Assembly (NCBI RefSeq): GCF_900604335.1
Contig: NZ_UWOD01000001.1
Coordinates: 310,001 to 374,000 of the forward strand
DNA length: 64,000 nucleotides
Source of the DNA: Intestinibacillus sp. Marseille-P6563
GTDB lineage: Bacteria > Bacillota > Clostridia > Oscillospirales > Butyricicoccaceae
Direction: 5' to 3'
Part shown: piece after piece, positions 24,997 through 32,911 of the stretch
How the letters are laid out: every line of letters starts with the position of its first letter
Position numbering within the stretch: position 1 is the stretch's first letter
Made by a program: the position numbers and the translations under genes
Notes under the pieces: generated by a model
What the model saw: only the letters and a program-made list of their open reading frames with translations
What the model was told of the DNA's origin: nothing
Database searches by the model: none

Positions 24997-25977
24997 ATGG
25001 AAAAAGCACAGTACGCGATTATGCGATTTGCAAAATATAAGGGGCCTGAAATCGGCAATATCGAGGCCCATAATGAGCGCACAAAGGAAAAGTACGCCAG
25101 CAATCCTGATGTGGACGCCAGCCGAAGCAAGTACAACTTCCATCTGGTCAAACCGCCCGGCAAGTACCGGGCGGAGTCAGAGAGGCAAATTGCCGCTGCC
25201 GGATGCCGTACCCGGAAAGACAGTATCCGTATGATCGAGACGCTGTTCACAGCCAGCCCGGAGTTCTTTAAGGGAAAGAAACGGGCGGAAATTCGGGTAT
25301 TTTTTGAGGAAGCTCTGCATTTTCTGGAACAGCATCAATCCAAAGAGACAATTATATCCGCCGTGGTGCATATGGACGAGAAAACGCCCCATATGCACCT
25401 TTGTTTTGTCCCGCTGACGGAGGACGGCAGACTCAGCGCCAAAGATATTATGGGCAATAAAAAGAAGCTGACCTGGTGGCAGGATGAGTTTTGGAAACAC
25501 ATGGTCAAGAAGTTCCCAGATTTGGAACGAGGCGAAAGCGCCAGCCTGACCGGGCGTGACCATATCCCGCCCCGCGTATTTAAGGAGATGACCAGACTGA
25601 CCAAACAGAAAAGCAAACTGGAGGATCTGCTCACTGGAATCAATCCCTTTAACGCCAAAAGCCGGGCGGAGGAAATCTGCAAGATTCTGGATACCTATAT
25701 TCCCAGCGTGGAGAAGATGGACACACTGCTGCGGAAATATGGTGTGGCTTTTACGAAAACAGCATCCGAAAACAAAAAGCTGAAAACGAAAAATGCCGAG
25801 CTGGAAGAATCTCTTGCATCGGCGCAGAAAGTCAGTGCGTTGAAGCAAATCGAAGATTTCAAGCTGCGGTGCGACTATGACAGTGCCGTGGCGATATTGG
25901 AGCAGATACCGCCAGAAGTATTGGAACTTTATAAACACCCGCATAAAAAAGAAAGGGAAACTGCCTATGATAGATGA
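24997..25977 (+). CDS. MobV-family relaxase (Mob/Pre)
   Basis: The relaxase nicks oriT and stays bound to the 5' end for conjugative transfer. The 326-residue protein has the MobV motif I HNERTK with the catalytic histidine H25, and the metal-binding H125-x6-H132-x-H134 in VVHMDEKTPHMHLCF. The C-terminal third is a coiled coil (KKLKTKNAELEESLASAQK). I chose ATG 24997 behind GGAGGG. It is somewhat short for the family. The matching oriT lies 4.6 kb upstream on the same strand. Confidence 0.92.
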   Translation: MEKAQYAIMRFAKYKGPEIGNIEAHNERTKEKYASNPDVDASRSKYNFHLVKPPGKYRAESERQIAAAGCRTRKDSIRMIETLFTASPEFFKGKKRAEIRVFFEEALHFLEQHQSKETIISAVVHMDEKTPHMHLCFVPLTEDGRLSAKDIMGNKKKLTWWQDEFWKHMVKKFPDLERGESASLTGRDHIPPRVFKEMTRLTKQKSKLEDLLTGINPFNAKSRAEEICKILDTYIPSVEKMDTLLRKYGVAFTKTASENKKLKTKNAELEESLASAQKVSALKQIEDFKLRCDYDSAVAILEQIPPEVLELYKHPHKKERETAYDR

Positions 25978-26152
25978 GTGGAGCGGTTTTGCAGACCTGC
26001 TGGCCAACCTGATTGAGAAGTACGCTTCGGAGTTGGATGTCGAGAATCTGCCCGCTCCGGCGGTTCCGCTTGAGGACCAGGACGGCGCGGCAGCAGATAA
26101 AAAAGAATCTGTTTTCAAGCCGGAAGCAGTTGCAGGCAAAATTGCTGCATGA
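25967..26152 (+). CDS. Small hypothetical protein after the relaxase
   Basis: The 61-residue product starts MIDEWSGFADLLANLIEKYASELDVENLPAPA and overlaps the relaxase end by 11 bases. GAAAGGGAAA precedes it. It is acidic and helical at the N-terminus. No family is recognised. Its place in the mob operon suggests an accessory role. Confidence 0.5.
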   Translation: MIDEWSGFADLLANLIEKYASELDVENLPAPAVPLEDQDGAAADKKESVFKPEAVAGKIAA

Positions 26153-26158
26153 TATAAT
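26130..26158 (+). promoter_or_regulatory. Promoter of rhuM
   Basis: TTGCAG (26130-26135) and TATAAT (26153-26158) are 17 bases apart, ending just after the preceding stop. A hairpin CAAGAGGGCGA/TCGCTCTCTTG (26181-26214) lies in the leader before the start at 26252. Confidence 0.65.
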
Positions 26159-26251
26159 AGACGTGATACAAGAGTCCAAACAAGAGGGCGACGGCCATTT
26201 TCTTCGCTCTCTTGAAACATAGAAAATGTAATCGGATAGGAGCGTGAACAA

Positions 26252-27304
26252 ATGGCGGAAGACAAGAATAGACCGGACCAGAGCCAGGGCGAGATTGTAA
26301 TTTATCAGGCTGAAGATGGGCTCACAAAAGTAGAGTGCCGGTTTGTAGACGAGACTGTTTGGCTGACGCAGCAGCAGATGGCGGAATTGTTCCACACGTC
26401 CAGAAGCAACATTGTGGAGCATATCGGCCACATCTATGAAGAAGGCGAACTGGATGAGGTTTCAACCTGTCGGAAATTCCGACAGGTTCGAATGGAGGGC
26501 AACCGGCAAGTAACCAGAGAGCTGCCTTTCTATAATCTGGACATGATCATTTCTTTGGGGTACAGGGTAAAATCCCTGATTGCCACCCAGTTTCGCCGGT
26601 GGGCCACGGAGCGCCTGAAAGAATATATGATCAAGGGCTTCACGATGGACGATGAACGCTTGAAAAATTTGGGCGGTGGCAACTATTGGCGCGAACTGCT
26701 GGAACGGATTCGGGACATTCGTTCTTCGGAAAAAGTGATGTATCGTCAGGTGTTGGACTTGTACGCCACCAGTGTGGACTATAACCCCAGAAGTGCGGAA
26801 TCTGTTGCGTTTTTCAAAATGGTGCAGAACAAGCTTCATTATGCGGCGCATGGACATACGGCGGCGGAAGTGATCTATGAGCGGGCCGATGCAGATAAGC
26901 CGTTTATGGGGCTTACCACTTTTTCGGGCGACTTCCCCACGGCAAAAGATATTGGGATTGCCAAGAATTATTTGACAGAGGAAGAACTTCGGGTTCTGAA
27001 TCAGATGGTATCCGGTTATTTTGATTTTGCCGAGGTGCAGGCCATCCGTCACCGGCCCATGTATATGAGCGATTATGTGGAGCAGCTAGATAACATTCTT
27101 CGGGCGACTGGGGAAGAAGTATTGACCCATGCAGGGAAAATCAGTCATGCACAGGCGATGGAAAAAGCGAAAGCAGAATATAAACGCTATCAGGCACAAA
27201 CTCTTTCCCCTGTGGAGGAAGAATATCTGAAGACCATTAAGCAGCTGGGAAAAACGGCCAAGACAGAGGCGGAAAAGCAGGATGATTCTTCTGACCCAAG
27301 TTAA
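26252..27304 (+). CDS. rhuM: RhuM-family protein
   Basis: The 350-residue protein matches the RhuM (virulence protein) family: GEIVIYQAEDGLTKVECRFVDETVWLTQQQMAELFHTSRSNIVEHI, then ELPFYNLDMIISLGYRVKS, QFRRWATERLKEYMIKGF, and a Fic/DOC-like C-terminal region. The N-terminal part looks like a DNA-binding domain. RhuM genes are common on mobile elements and pathogenicity islands, but their activity is not established. It has its own promoter and sits between the mob genes and the recombinase. A 25-base perfect palindrome lies in the coding sequence at 26464-26488. Confidence 0.85.
   Translation: MAEDKNRPDQSQGEIVIYQAEDGLTKVECRFVDETVWLTQQQMAELFHTSRSNIVEHIGHIYEEGELDEVSTCRKFRQVRMEGNRQVTRELPFYNLDMIISLGYRVKSLIATQFRRWATERLKEYMIKGFTMDDERLKNLGGGNYWRELLERIRDIRSSEKVMYRQVLDLYATSVDYNPRSAESVAFFKMVQNKLHYAAHGHTAAEVIYERADADKPFMGLTTFSGDFPTAKDIGIAKNYLTEEELRVLNQMVSGYFDFAEVQAIRHRPMYMSDYVEQLDNILRATGEEVLTHAGKISHAQAMEKAKAEYKRYQAQTLSPVEEEYLKTIKQLGKTAKTEAEKQDDSSDPS
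26464..26488. repeat. Perfect palindrome inside rhuM
   Basis: AACCTGTCGGAA and TTCCGACAGGTT are separated by one base. This encodes the stretch T-C-R-K-F-R-Q-V of RhuM. A 12-bp perfect arm inside a coding sequence is unlikely by chance and may be a protein or recombination site. Confidence 0.75.
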
Positions 27305-27352
27305 GAACGACCAATCCAATTTTTCGATTCGCACCACATGAGGAAGATTACG

Positions 27353-29041
27353 ATGCAGAAAGAGAAGATAAAAGTTTACACTTATACCAGAGTTTCCACC
27401 GCTATGCAGGTAGACGGCTACTCGCTGGATGCGCAGAAGACCAAAATGAAAGCCTATGCCGACTACAATGATTATGAGATCGTCGGCGAATACGAGGACG
27501 CGGGAAAGTCCGGCAAGTCTATCGAAGGCCGGGCGCAATTCAGCCAGATGATGGAGGACATCCAATCCGGCAAGGATGGCGTGTCCTATGTTCTGGTGTT
27601 CAAATTGTCCCGGTTTGGCAGAAACGCGGCGGACGTGCTCTCTTCCCTTCAGGTTATGCAGGATTTTGGCGTCAATCTGGTTTGTGTGGAAGATGGCATT
27701 GATTCTTCCAAGGACGCTGGCAAATTGATGATCTCTGTTCTGTCTGCCGTAGCAGAGATCGAGCGTGAAAACATCCGTGTCCAAACCATGGAGGGCCGCA
27801 TCCAAAAAGCAAGGGAGGGCCGCTGGAACGGCGGCTTTGCCCCCTATGGGTATCAACTGGTGGATGGGAAATTGGTCATCAACGAGGAAGAGGCAGAGGC
27901 CATTCGTGTCATCTACGACCAGTATGTTCACACGGACATTGGCGCAAATGGCATCGCAAAGTATCTGGAGAACCACGGTATCCGCAAGATTCCCCGGCAG
28001 AATGGGAAGAATCCCCTGTTTGATGCACACCTGATCCGGCTGATTCTGAAAAATCCTGTGTACTGCGGAAAAATTGCCTATGGCCGCCGCAAGATGGAAA
28101 AAGTGCGCGGCACCAGAAATGAGTACAAGTTGGTGGAGCGGGACAACTACCTGTTGGCAGATGGTTTGCACGAACCAATTGTTTCGGAAGAGGTTTGGCA
28201 AGCGGCGCAGGTGAAGCTGCTGGCGCAGGCCAAGAAATACGAACACGTCAACCGAGGGAAAGATGAACACGTACATTTGCTCTCCGGTATTGTAAAATGT
28301 CCTGTCTGCGGAGCCGGAATGTATGGAAATAAAAGCATCAAGCACAAAGCGGACGGCACCAAGTACAAGGATTTTTACTACTACGGTTGCAAGCACCGCT
28401 CCATGATACGTGGGCATAAGTGCGATTACAAAAAGCAGATTCGGGAAGAACTGCTGGACGATGCCGTGGCGGAAGTCATTGTAAGGCTGGTGAGCAATCC
28501 AAAGTTTGCGGCTATGATGCAGGAAAAAATCAACATGAAAGTGGATACCGCCGCCATTGACCAGGAGATTGCCAATTGCGAGAAGCAGCTGCGCCAGCAT
28601 TATTCCGTCAAGGCGAAGCTGACGGAGGAGATTGATTCTCTCGACCCGGACGACCGGCACTATGTCCGGCGCAAGGCAGACCTTGATGATCGGCTCTACA
28701 AGATGTATGATAAGATTGAAGATACGGAATCTCTGCTGATCGCAGCCAGAGCCAAAAAGCAGGCCATTGAAGCGGAAAAGCTGACCGGCGACAATATCTA
28801 TAAAGTGCTGATTTATTTTGAAAAACTGTACGGCGTGATGAATGAGGCGGAGCGGCGGCAGTTGATCGAGGTGTTGATCTCTGAAATTCAGGTTTACCCG
28901 GAACGCCAAGCCAATGGACAGTGGTTAAAATCCATCAAATTTAAGCTGCCGATCATTGAGGAAGATATGAGTATCAGTTTGGACAATGAAAAACAAGTCG
29001 AGACGATTGTCCTGCTTTCCAAGAAAGACCCCAGCAAATAA
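27353..29041 (+). CDS. Large serine recombinase (integrase of the element)
   Basis: The enzyme integrates and excises the element through a serine-DNA link. The 562-residue protein has the resolvase domain with nucleophile S15 in YTRVSTAMQ, LVFKLSRFGRNAADVL, a recombinase domain (GFAPYGYQLVDGKLVINEEEAEAIRVIYDQY), the zinc ribbon CPVCGAGMYGN...GCKHRSMIRGHKC, and a long coiled coil (EKQLRQHYSVKAKLTEEIDSL). I chose ATG 27353 behind GAGGA. The last residues VETIVLLSKKDPSK appear to be the displaced end of host rumA, joined at 29000-29005. In the circular form the gene would gain 100 codons from the other end of the element. Confidence 0.93.
   Translation: MQKEKIKVYTYTRVSTAMQVDGYSLDAQKTKMKAYADYNDYEIVGEYEDAGKSGKSIEGRAQFSQMMEDIQSGKDGVSYVLVFKLSRFGRNAADVLSSLQVMQDFGVNLVCVEDGIDSSKDAGKLMISVLSAVAEIERENIRVQTMEGRIQKAREGRWNGGFAPYGYQLVDGKLVINEEEAEAIRVIYDQYVHTDIGANGIAKYLENHGIRKIPRQNGKNPLFDAHLIRLILKNPVYCGKIAYGRRKMEKVRGTRNEYKLVERDNYLLADGLHEPIVSEEVWQAAQVKLLAQAKKYEHVNRGKDEHVHLLSGIVKCPVCGAGMYGNKSIKHKADGTKYKDFYYYGCKHRSMIRGHKCDYKKQIREELLDDAVAEVIVRLVSNPKFAAMMQEKINMKVDTAAIDQEIANCEKQLRQHYSVKAKLTEEIDSLDPDDRHYVRRKADLDDRLYKMYDKIEDTESLLIAARAKKQAIEAEKLTGDNIYKVLIYFEKLYGVMNEAERRQLIEVLISEIQVYPERQANGQWLKSIKFKLPIIEEDMSISLDNEKQVETIVLLSKKDPSK
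29000..29005 (+). other. Inferred right junction (attR) of the element
   Basis: GAGACG encodes E550-T551 of the recombinase. Downstream to 29041 the sequence encodes I-V-L-L-S-K-K-D-P-S-K and stop, which fits the end of an RlmD protein (Escherichia coli ends L-E-S-M-V-L-F-S-R-V-K). It pairs with 12851-12856. The deoR-type gene begins 32 bases after the stop, so rumA and deoR were probably neighbours before insertion. Confidence 0.75.
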
Positions 29042-29073
29042 CATCCAAGCACAAGACAGGAAGCGAATTTGTC

Positions 29074-29832
29074 ATGCTATATACTGAACGCGCAGAACTC
29101 ATCATGCAGCAATTACAGCTGCAATCCACTGTAAAAGTCGTTGAACTCAGTCAACTGCTCCACGTATCGGTGGACACGGTACGCCGCGATCTCAAGACGA
29201 TGGAGGGCCAGGGACTGATCAAATATGTCCATGGTGGTGCTTGCCTTCCCGATTCTTTCGCGCCCTTTTTAAACTTTACTGGGCGCGAGATTATAAACAG
29301 CGAACTAAAGCGGGAAGCGGCACGCAAAGCGCTCGCCTTGATCAAAACGGGCGATGTCATTGCGTTAAATTCCGGTACCACGAACACAATCCTATCCCAG
29401 GAACTCACGACTTTTGAAAAAGAAATCACCGTTGTGACCAACAACTATGCCGCAATCAATCTGTTGCTGCAAAATGATTTGATTCACCTGATTGCCGTCG
29501 GCGGAAAAATGGACCCTCTGGAGCGTTCCACGTATGGAACCACGTGTGAAAATGAATTCGGTCAGTATTACCCTGACATTGCTTTTCTCTCGATCAATGC
29601 CATCAACTATCCAGATGGGTTTACCGATTTCCGTTTCAACGAAATCGGTGTCCTGCAACTGCTGGCAAAAAACGCAAAAAAAGTGGTGGCAGTCATGGAT
29701 TCCAGTAAACTCGGCAAGTGTTCCAAACGCAAGGCTTTGGACATCTCGCAAGTGGATATGGTCGTAATGGATGACGGTGTTTCACCGGAAATCCGAAAAA
29801 AATACAGCGAATGCGGTATTCATATTCAATAA
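29074..29832 (+). CDS. DeoR-family transcriptional regulator (phosphonate cluster)
   Basis: The 252-residue protein has a DeoR winged HTH (ERAELIMQQLQLQSTVKVVELSQLLHVSVDTVRRDLKTMEGQGLIKYVHGGA) and a DeoRC sensor domain (REAARKALALIKTGDVIALNSGTTN, ITVVTNNYAAINLL, VVAVMDSSKLGK). DeoR sensors usually bind sugar phosphates. Here the neighbours are phosphonate genes, so the ligand may be a phosphonate or an aldehyde, which is inference. The gene starts 32 bases after the recombinase with AGGAAGC upstream and is intact. A terminator follows at 29842. Confidence 0.88.
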   Translation: MLYTERAELIMQQLQLQSTVKVVELSQLLHVSVDTVRRDLKTMEGQGLIKYVHGGACLPDSFAPFLNFTGREIINSELKREAARKALALIKTGDVIALNSGTTNTILSQELTTFEKEITVVTNNYAAINLLLQNDLIHLIAVGGKMDPLERSTYGTTCENEFGQYYPDIAFLSINAINYPDGFTDFRFNEIGVLQLLAKNAKKVVAVMDSSKLGKCSKRKALDISQVDMVVMDDGVSPEIRKKYSECGIHIQ

Positions 29833-29841
29833 ATCCTCCCG

Positions 29842-29869
29842 AAAGGCCCGGACAATCGTCCGGGCCTTT
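29842..29869 (+). terminator. Terminator after the DeoR-type gene
   Basis: AAAGGCCCGGAC and GTCCGGGCCTTT form a perfect 12-bp stem with loop AATC, followed by CTTAC. Confidence 0.8.
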
Positions 29870-29870
29870 C

Positions 29871-29936
29871 TTACATACTATTTACATACATTTGACGCTT
29901 TGCCGATTGTTTTTGCTGTTTTATGCAGTATATAAT
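29871..29936 (+). promoter_or_regulatory. phnX promoter with direct repeats, candidate DeoR operator
   Basis: TTGTTT (29907-29912) and TATAAT (29931-29936) are 18 bases apart, 53 bases before phnX. Upstream, TTACATAC occurs twice (29871-29878 and 29882-29889), 11 bases apart, one helical turn. These are candidate regulator half-sites. Confidence 0.5.
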
Positions 29937-29989
29937 GAGATTGAAAAAAAGAAAAAGCAGCAATAAAACGCAAAACAAGGAGCGTACTT

Positions 29990-30802
29990 ATGAACGATTC
30001 AAATCAGATTCAGATGGTTGTATTCGACTGGGCTGGCACAACGGTAGATTATGCATCCAGCGCACCCAGCACCGTTTTTGATCGTGTATTTACCTCGGTC
30101 GGTATCAAGCTGACAAAAGAAGAAATCAACCGCCCGATGGGTATGGAGAAAAAAGCGCACATCCGTGAACTGCTGTCCTCCGAATCCGGAAACAGACAAT
30201 GGCTCGCCGTACATCAGCGTCCCTGGACCGAAGACGATGTCGAAAATCTGTACCAGACGTTTGAGAAAACACTGTATCAGATTGTGGCAGAATACAGCGA
30301 ACCGCTCCCCTGCGTCGTAGAAGCCGTGGCAAAATTACGAAAAAAAGGGTTGAAGATCGGTTCCACTACCGGCTACACCTCGCAAATGATGGAACAAGTC
30401 ATTCCAGCAGCCAAGGCAAAGGGCTATGAAGCGGATTGCGTCATCACCCCTGACATCACGCATGCCAGCCGCCCCACGCCGTTTATGCTTTTTGAGTGCA
30501 TGCGGCGCCTGAATGTCTATCCGCCCTGCACGGTTGTAAAAGTAGGCGATACGGTCGTTGACATGCAGGAAGGGAAAAATGCCGGCGCGTGGAGCATCGG
30601 CATCCTGAACGGCTCCAATCTGTTGGGGCTGTCGCAGGAAGAATACAATGACATGGATGCTGAAGAGCTCAAGCAGCGCAAGCTCAAAACCACAGAAATG
30701 TATCGGCAAGCCGGTGCAGACCTTGTCATCGATTCCATTTGGGACCTCCTCCCTGCCATTGAAGAACTCAATCACCGCATGAAACGTATGAAGGAAGCTT
30801 GA
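29990..30802 (+). CDS. phnX: Phosphonoacetaldehyde hydrolase (phosphonatase)
   Basis: PhnX splits phosphonoacetaldehyde into acetaldehyde and phosphate. The 270-residue protein is a HAD enzyme with the nucleophile D13 in VVFDWAGTTVDYAS, where alanine replaces the usual second aspartate as in known phosphonatases. The Schiff-base lysine region is MGMEKKAHIREL (K54/K55). GSTTGYTSQMM and VKVGDTVVDMQEGKNAG carry the other HAD motifs. AAGGAGCGTACTT precedes the ATG. It is the first gene of a six-gene run with the Fe-ADH and the transporter. Confidence 0.93.
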   Translation: MNDSNQIQMVVFDWAGTTVDYASSAPSTVFDRVFTSVGIKLTKEEINRPMGMEKKAHIRELLSSESGNRQWLAVHQRPWTEDDVENLYQTFEKTLYQIVAEYSEPLPCVVEAVAKLRKKGLKIGSTTGYTSQMMEQVIPAAKAKGYEADCVITPDITHASRPTPFMLFECMRRLNVYPPCTVVKVGDTVVDMQEGKNAGAWSIGILNGSNLLGLSQEEYNDMDAEELKQRKLKTTEMYRQAGADLVIDSIWDLLPAIEELNHRMKRMKEA

Positions 30803-30803
30803 C

Positions 30804-31919
30804 ATGAACCATTATTATAATCCAGTCCGCACGATTCAGGGCGCAGGCAGTTTGCACACTTTGCCGGAGACCTTGGAGCAAATGCACCTTACAAATCGCC
30901 GTGTCCTCATTCTGGCATGGAGCGAAACCGTCTTTGCACATCCAGTGTTTGCAAAGCTTGATGCGTTCCAGCTGCAAACCTCTGTATTTACAGCTTCCAA
31001 CCCTACCATCGAGCAGTTATTTGAAACCTATCAGGCGACCCGCTCGTTTTCTCCCGACGCGGTTGTTGCGATTGGTGGCGGCAGCATCATGGATGTGGGA
31101 AAGTCGCTGTGCTGTCTGTACCAAACCGACCTTTCTGACGCAGAAGAGCTGCGGACCTATATTCAAGCTGGTCGCTTTGGAACCCCCAAGGTACGCTGGA
31201 TCGGCGTCCCGACCACATCCGGCACCGGCAGCGAAGTCACCTGCTGGGCCACCATTTGGAACCCCAGCAAAGATGCCAAGCGGTCGATTGAAAATCAGGC
31301 AAACTATGCTTATGCCGCCTTGGTTGACCCGGAGCTTACCGCCAATATGCCGCTGAAATTGGCCGTTTCTTCGGCGCTGGACGCCACTGCCCATGCGGTC
31401 GAGGCGTTTTGGGCCAAGCATACCAATACGGTTTCGCGTGCCCTGGCACTTCAAGCCATCCGTACGATTATGGGGCATATGGAAGATCTGCTCTGCGGAA
31501 AACCGGAGGCGCACGAGGCGATGGCTCAGGGCAGCATGCTTGCCGGTTTGGCGTTCAGCAACACCAAAACCACTGCATGCCACTCCATCTCTTACCCGCT
31601 GACCATGCACTATCACATCCCGCACGGCGCTGCGGTCAGCATGCTGCTGGCCCCTGTTCTGGAACTGAATGCGCCCTGTGTGGATGGTCTCGAGTCCTTG
31701 CTGGCTGCATTGGGCGTTTCCGATGCCGCAATGCTCCAGCAGCGCATTCGCAGCTTCCTCCAACGCTCGGGGCAGCCGGATACTTTGCGTGGCTGGGGCG
31801 TTGCCTGGGAAGATTGCTCCTCGCTCGCGAAATTGGGGATGACCAAGGGCCGGGCAGACAACAATCCGGTCGAAATCACCGCCGAGAACATTCAAGGGAT
31901 TTTGGAATCGATTTATTAA
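30804..31919 (+). CDS. Iron-containing alcohol dehydrogenase (phosphonoacetaldehyde reductase-like)
   Basis: The 371-residue protein is a group III Fe-dependent alcohol dehydrogenase: NAD motif VVAIGGGSIMDVGK, PTTSGTGSEVT, and metal ligands in LDATAHAVEAF (D, H) and TACHSISYPLTMHYHIPHG (two H). It begins 1 base after the phnX stop. Relatives near phosphonate genes reduce phosphonoacetaldehyde to 2-hydroxyethylphosphonate (PhpC type). In this cluster it could run in reverse to feed PhnX, or reduce the acetaldehyde that PhnX makes. Substrate is inferred. Confidence 0.85.
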   Translation: MNHYYNPVRTIQGAGSLHTLPETLEQMHLTNRRVLILAWSETVFAHPVFAKLDAFQLQTSVFTASNPTIEQLFETYQATRSFSPDAVVAIGGGSIMDVGKSLCCLYQTDLSDAEELRTYIQAGRFGTPKVRWIGVPTTSGTGSEVTCWATIWNPSKDAKRSIENQANYAYAALVDPELTANMPLKLAVSSALDATAHAVEAFWAKHTNTVSRALALQAIRTIMGHMEDLLCGKPEAHEAMAQGSMLAGLAFSNTKTTACHSISYPLTMHYHIPHGAAVSMLLAPVLELNAPCVDGLESLLAALGVSDAAMLQQRIRSFLQRSGQPDTLRGWGVAWEDCSSLAKLGMTKGRADNNPVEITAENIQGILESIY

Positions 31920-31961
31920 ACGATATGGTTGCGAAAACCAGCCAAGAAAGGATTCAATATT

Positions 31962-32894
31962 ATGCTCAAGCACACCAAAAAAATCGCAGGAATCGGACTT
32001 CTTACTTTGATGACAGCATCCATGCTTGTCGGCTGCAGCGCAGAGAGCCAGGCCGCAGATGCCAATGGCCCGGGCGGTGAAGATGGCGTATTCACTATCG
32101 CATATGCGCCCAATGAATCGACCACCGAAAGCGCCGATGCACGCAATGGACTGGCCAAGGATTTGAGCGAAGCATTGGGCTGCGAAGTCGAGGAGATCCA
32201 GGCGAGCGACTACAATGCCATCATCGAAGCGCTGCGCACCGATATGGCATATATGGGGTCGCAGGCTCTGGCATTGGGGGGTGAGCGTACCGACCTTGAG
32301 CCCATCGTCATGAAAGCCGAAGAAGGCGATCCGGAAAAAGCGATTTATCACTCTGTGCTCATCACCAGCAGCAGCAACCAGGAAATCAACTCCATCGAAG
32401 ATATCCAAGGGAAAACCATGGCTTTTGTGGACCCGGACTCCACTTCGGGCAATCTGGTCCCCACCGCTGAAATCATCAAGGCCTTTCCCGATGAGGAACT
32501 GAACTCGGATATGCTGCACACCAACGGGGACTTTTTTGAAGCCGTCAGCTTCTCCGGTTCCCACCAGGCAGGTCTGCAAGCGGTCATCAAGGGCGATGTC
32601 GATGTTGTCCCCATTTCCGATCAGATCCTCGCTTCGGAAATTGCGCACGGAAATGCCAAGGAAGAGGATGTGAAGATCATCCATGAATTGGGCGCTATTC
32701 CGGCGGAGGCCATGGTTGTTGGCGAGCATGTCAGTGAGGAAACGCGCGAGCAGCTCACCGAGTTCCTGACCACCTATGACAATGAAGACTATTTTACCGA
32801 TGTCATCAAAGTACCTGGCGCGCGTTTTGTTGCGTGTGATATGAGCGACTATGAGGAAATCATTGAGCTGAACCAAATCATAAACGAATTTTAA
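31962..32894 (+). CDS. phnD: Phosphonate ABC transporter substrate-binding lipoprotein PhnD
   Basis: The 310-residue protein has a lipoprotein signal (KKIAGIGLLTLMTASMLVGC) and the PhnD fold: FTIAYAPNESTTESADARNGLAKDLSEALGCEVE, ALRTDMAYMGSQALAL, DIQGKTMAFVDPDSTSGNLVPTAEI, FFEAVSFSGSHQAGLQAVIKGDVDVVPISD. I chose ATG 31962 behind AAAGGATTC. It delivers phosphonate to the PhnC-PhnE transporter encoded next. Confidence 0.92.
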   Translation: MLKHTKKIAGIGLLTLMTASMLVGCSAESQAADANGPGGEDGVFTIAYAPNESTTESADARNGLAKDLSEALGCEVEEIQASDYNAIIEALRTDMAYMGSQALALGGERTDLEPIVMKAEEGDPEKAIYHSVLITSSSNQEINSIEDIQGKTMAFVDPDSTSGNLVPTAEIIKAFPDEELNSDMLHTNGDFFEAVSFSGSHQAGLQAVIKGDVDVVPISDQILASEIAHGNAKEEDVKIIHELGAIPAEAMVVGEHVSEETREQLTEFLTTYDNEDYFTDVIKVPGARFVACDMSDYEEIIELNQIINEF

Positions 32895-32911
32895 AGCTCA
32901 GGAGGAACATC

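Larger units (their letters stand above)
12851..29005 (+). mobile_element. Integrative mobilizable element with type I restriction-modification cargo
   Basis: About 16.15 kb lie between the two GAGACG junctions. They hold hsdM-hsdS-unknown-hsdR, a sigma factor and XRE regulator on the minus strand, a CHC2 primase, a P4-type primase/helicase, a small HTH protein, a MobV relaxase, a RhuM protein and a large serine recombinase. A MobV-type origin of transfer lies at 20404-20446. No coupling protein or type IV secretion gene is present, so it must borrow a helper's conjugation machinery. The restriction genes look distinctly AT-richer than the mobility genes, which suggests assembly from two sources. 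Confidence 0.82.

Noticed and set aside
26483-26495. GGTTCGAATGG resembling a tRNA T-arm
   Set aside because: It lies within rhuM, is part of the palindrome, and has no matching acceptor or anticodon arms.
27086-28909. 607-residue open frame opposite the recombinase and rhuM genes
   Set aside because: It is antisense to two well-supported genes and has no family signature.
29892-29897. TTGACG as the -35 for phnX
   Set aside because: It is 33 bases from the only good -10 (29931-29936). TTGTTT at 29907 is better placed.
31017-32876. 619-residue open frame opposite the Fe-ADH and phnD genes
   Set aside because: Antisense shadow; the plus-strand genes have clear motifs and ribosome sites.
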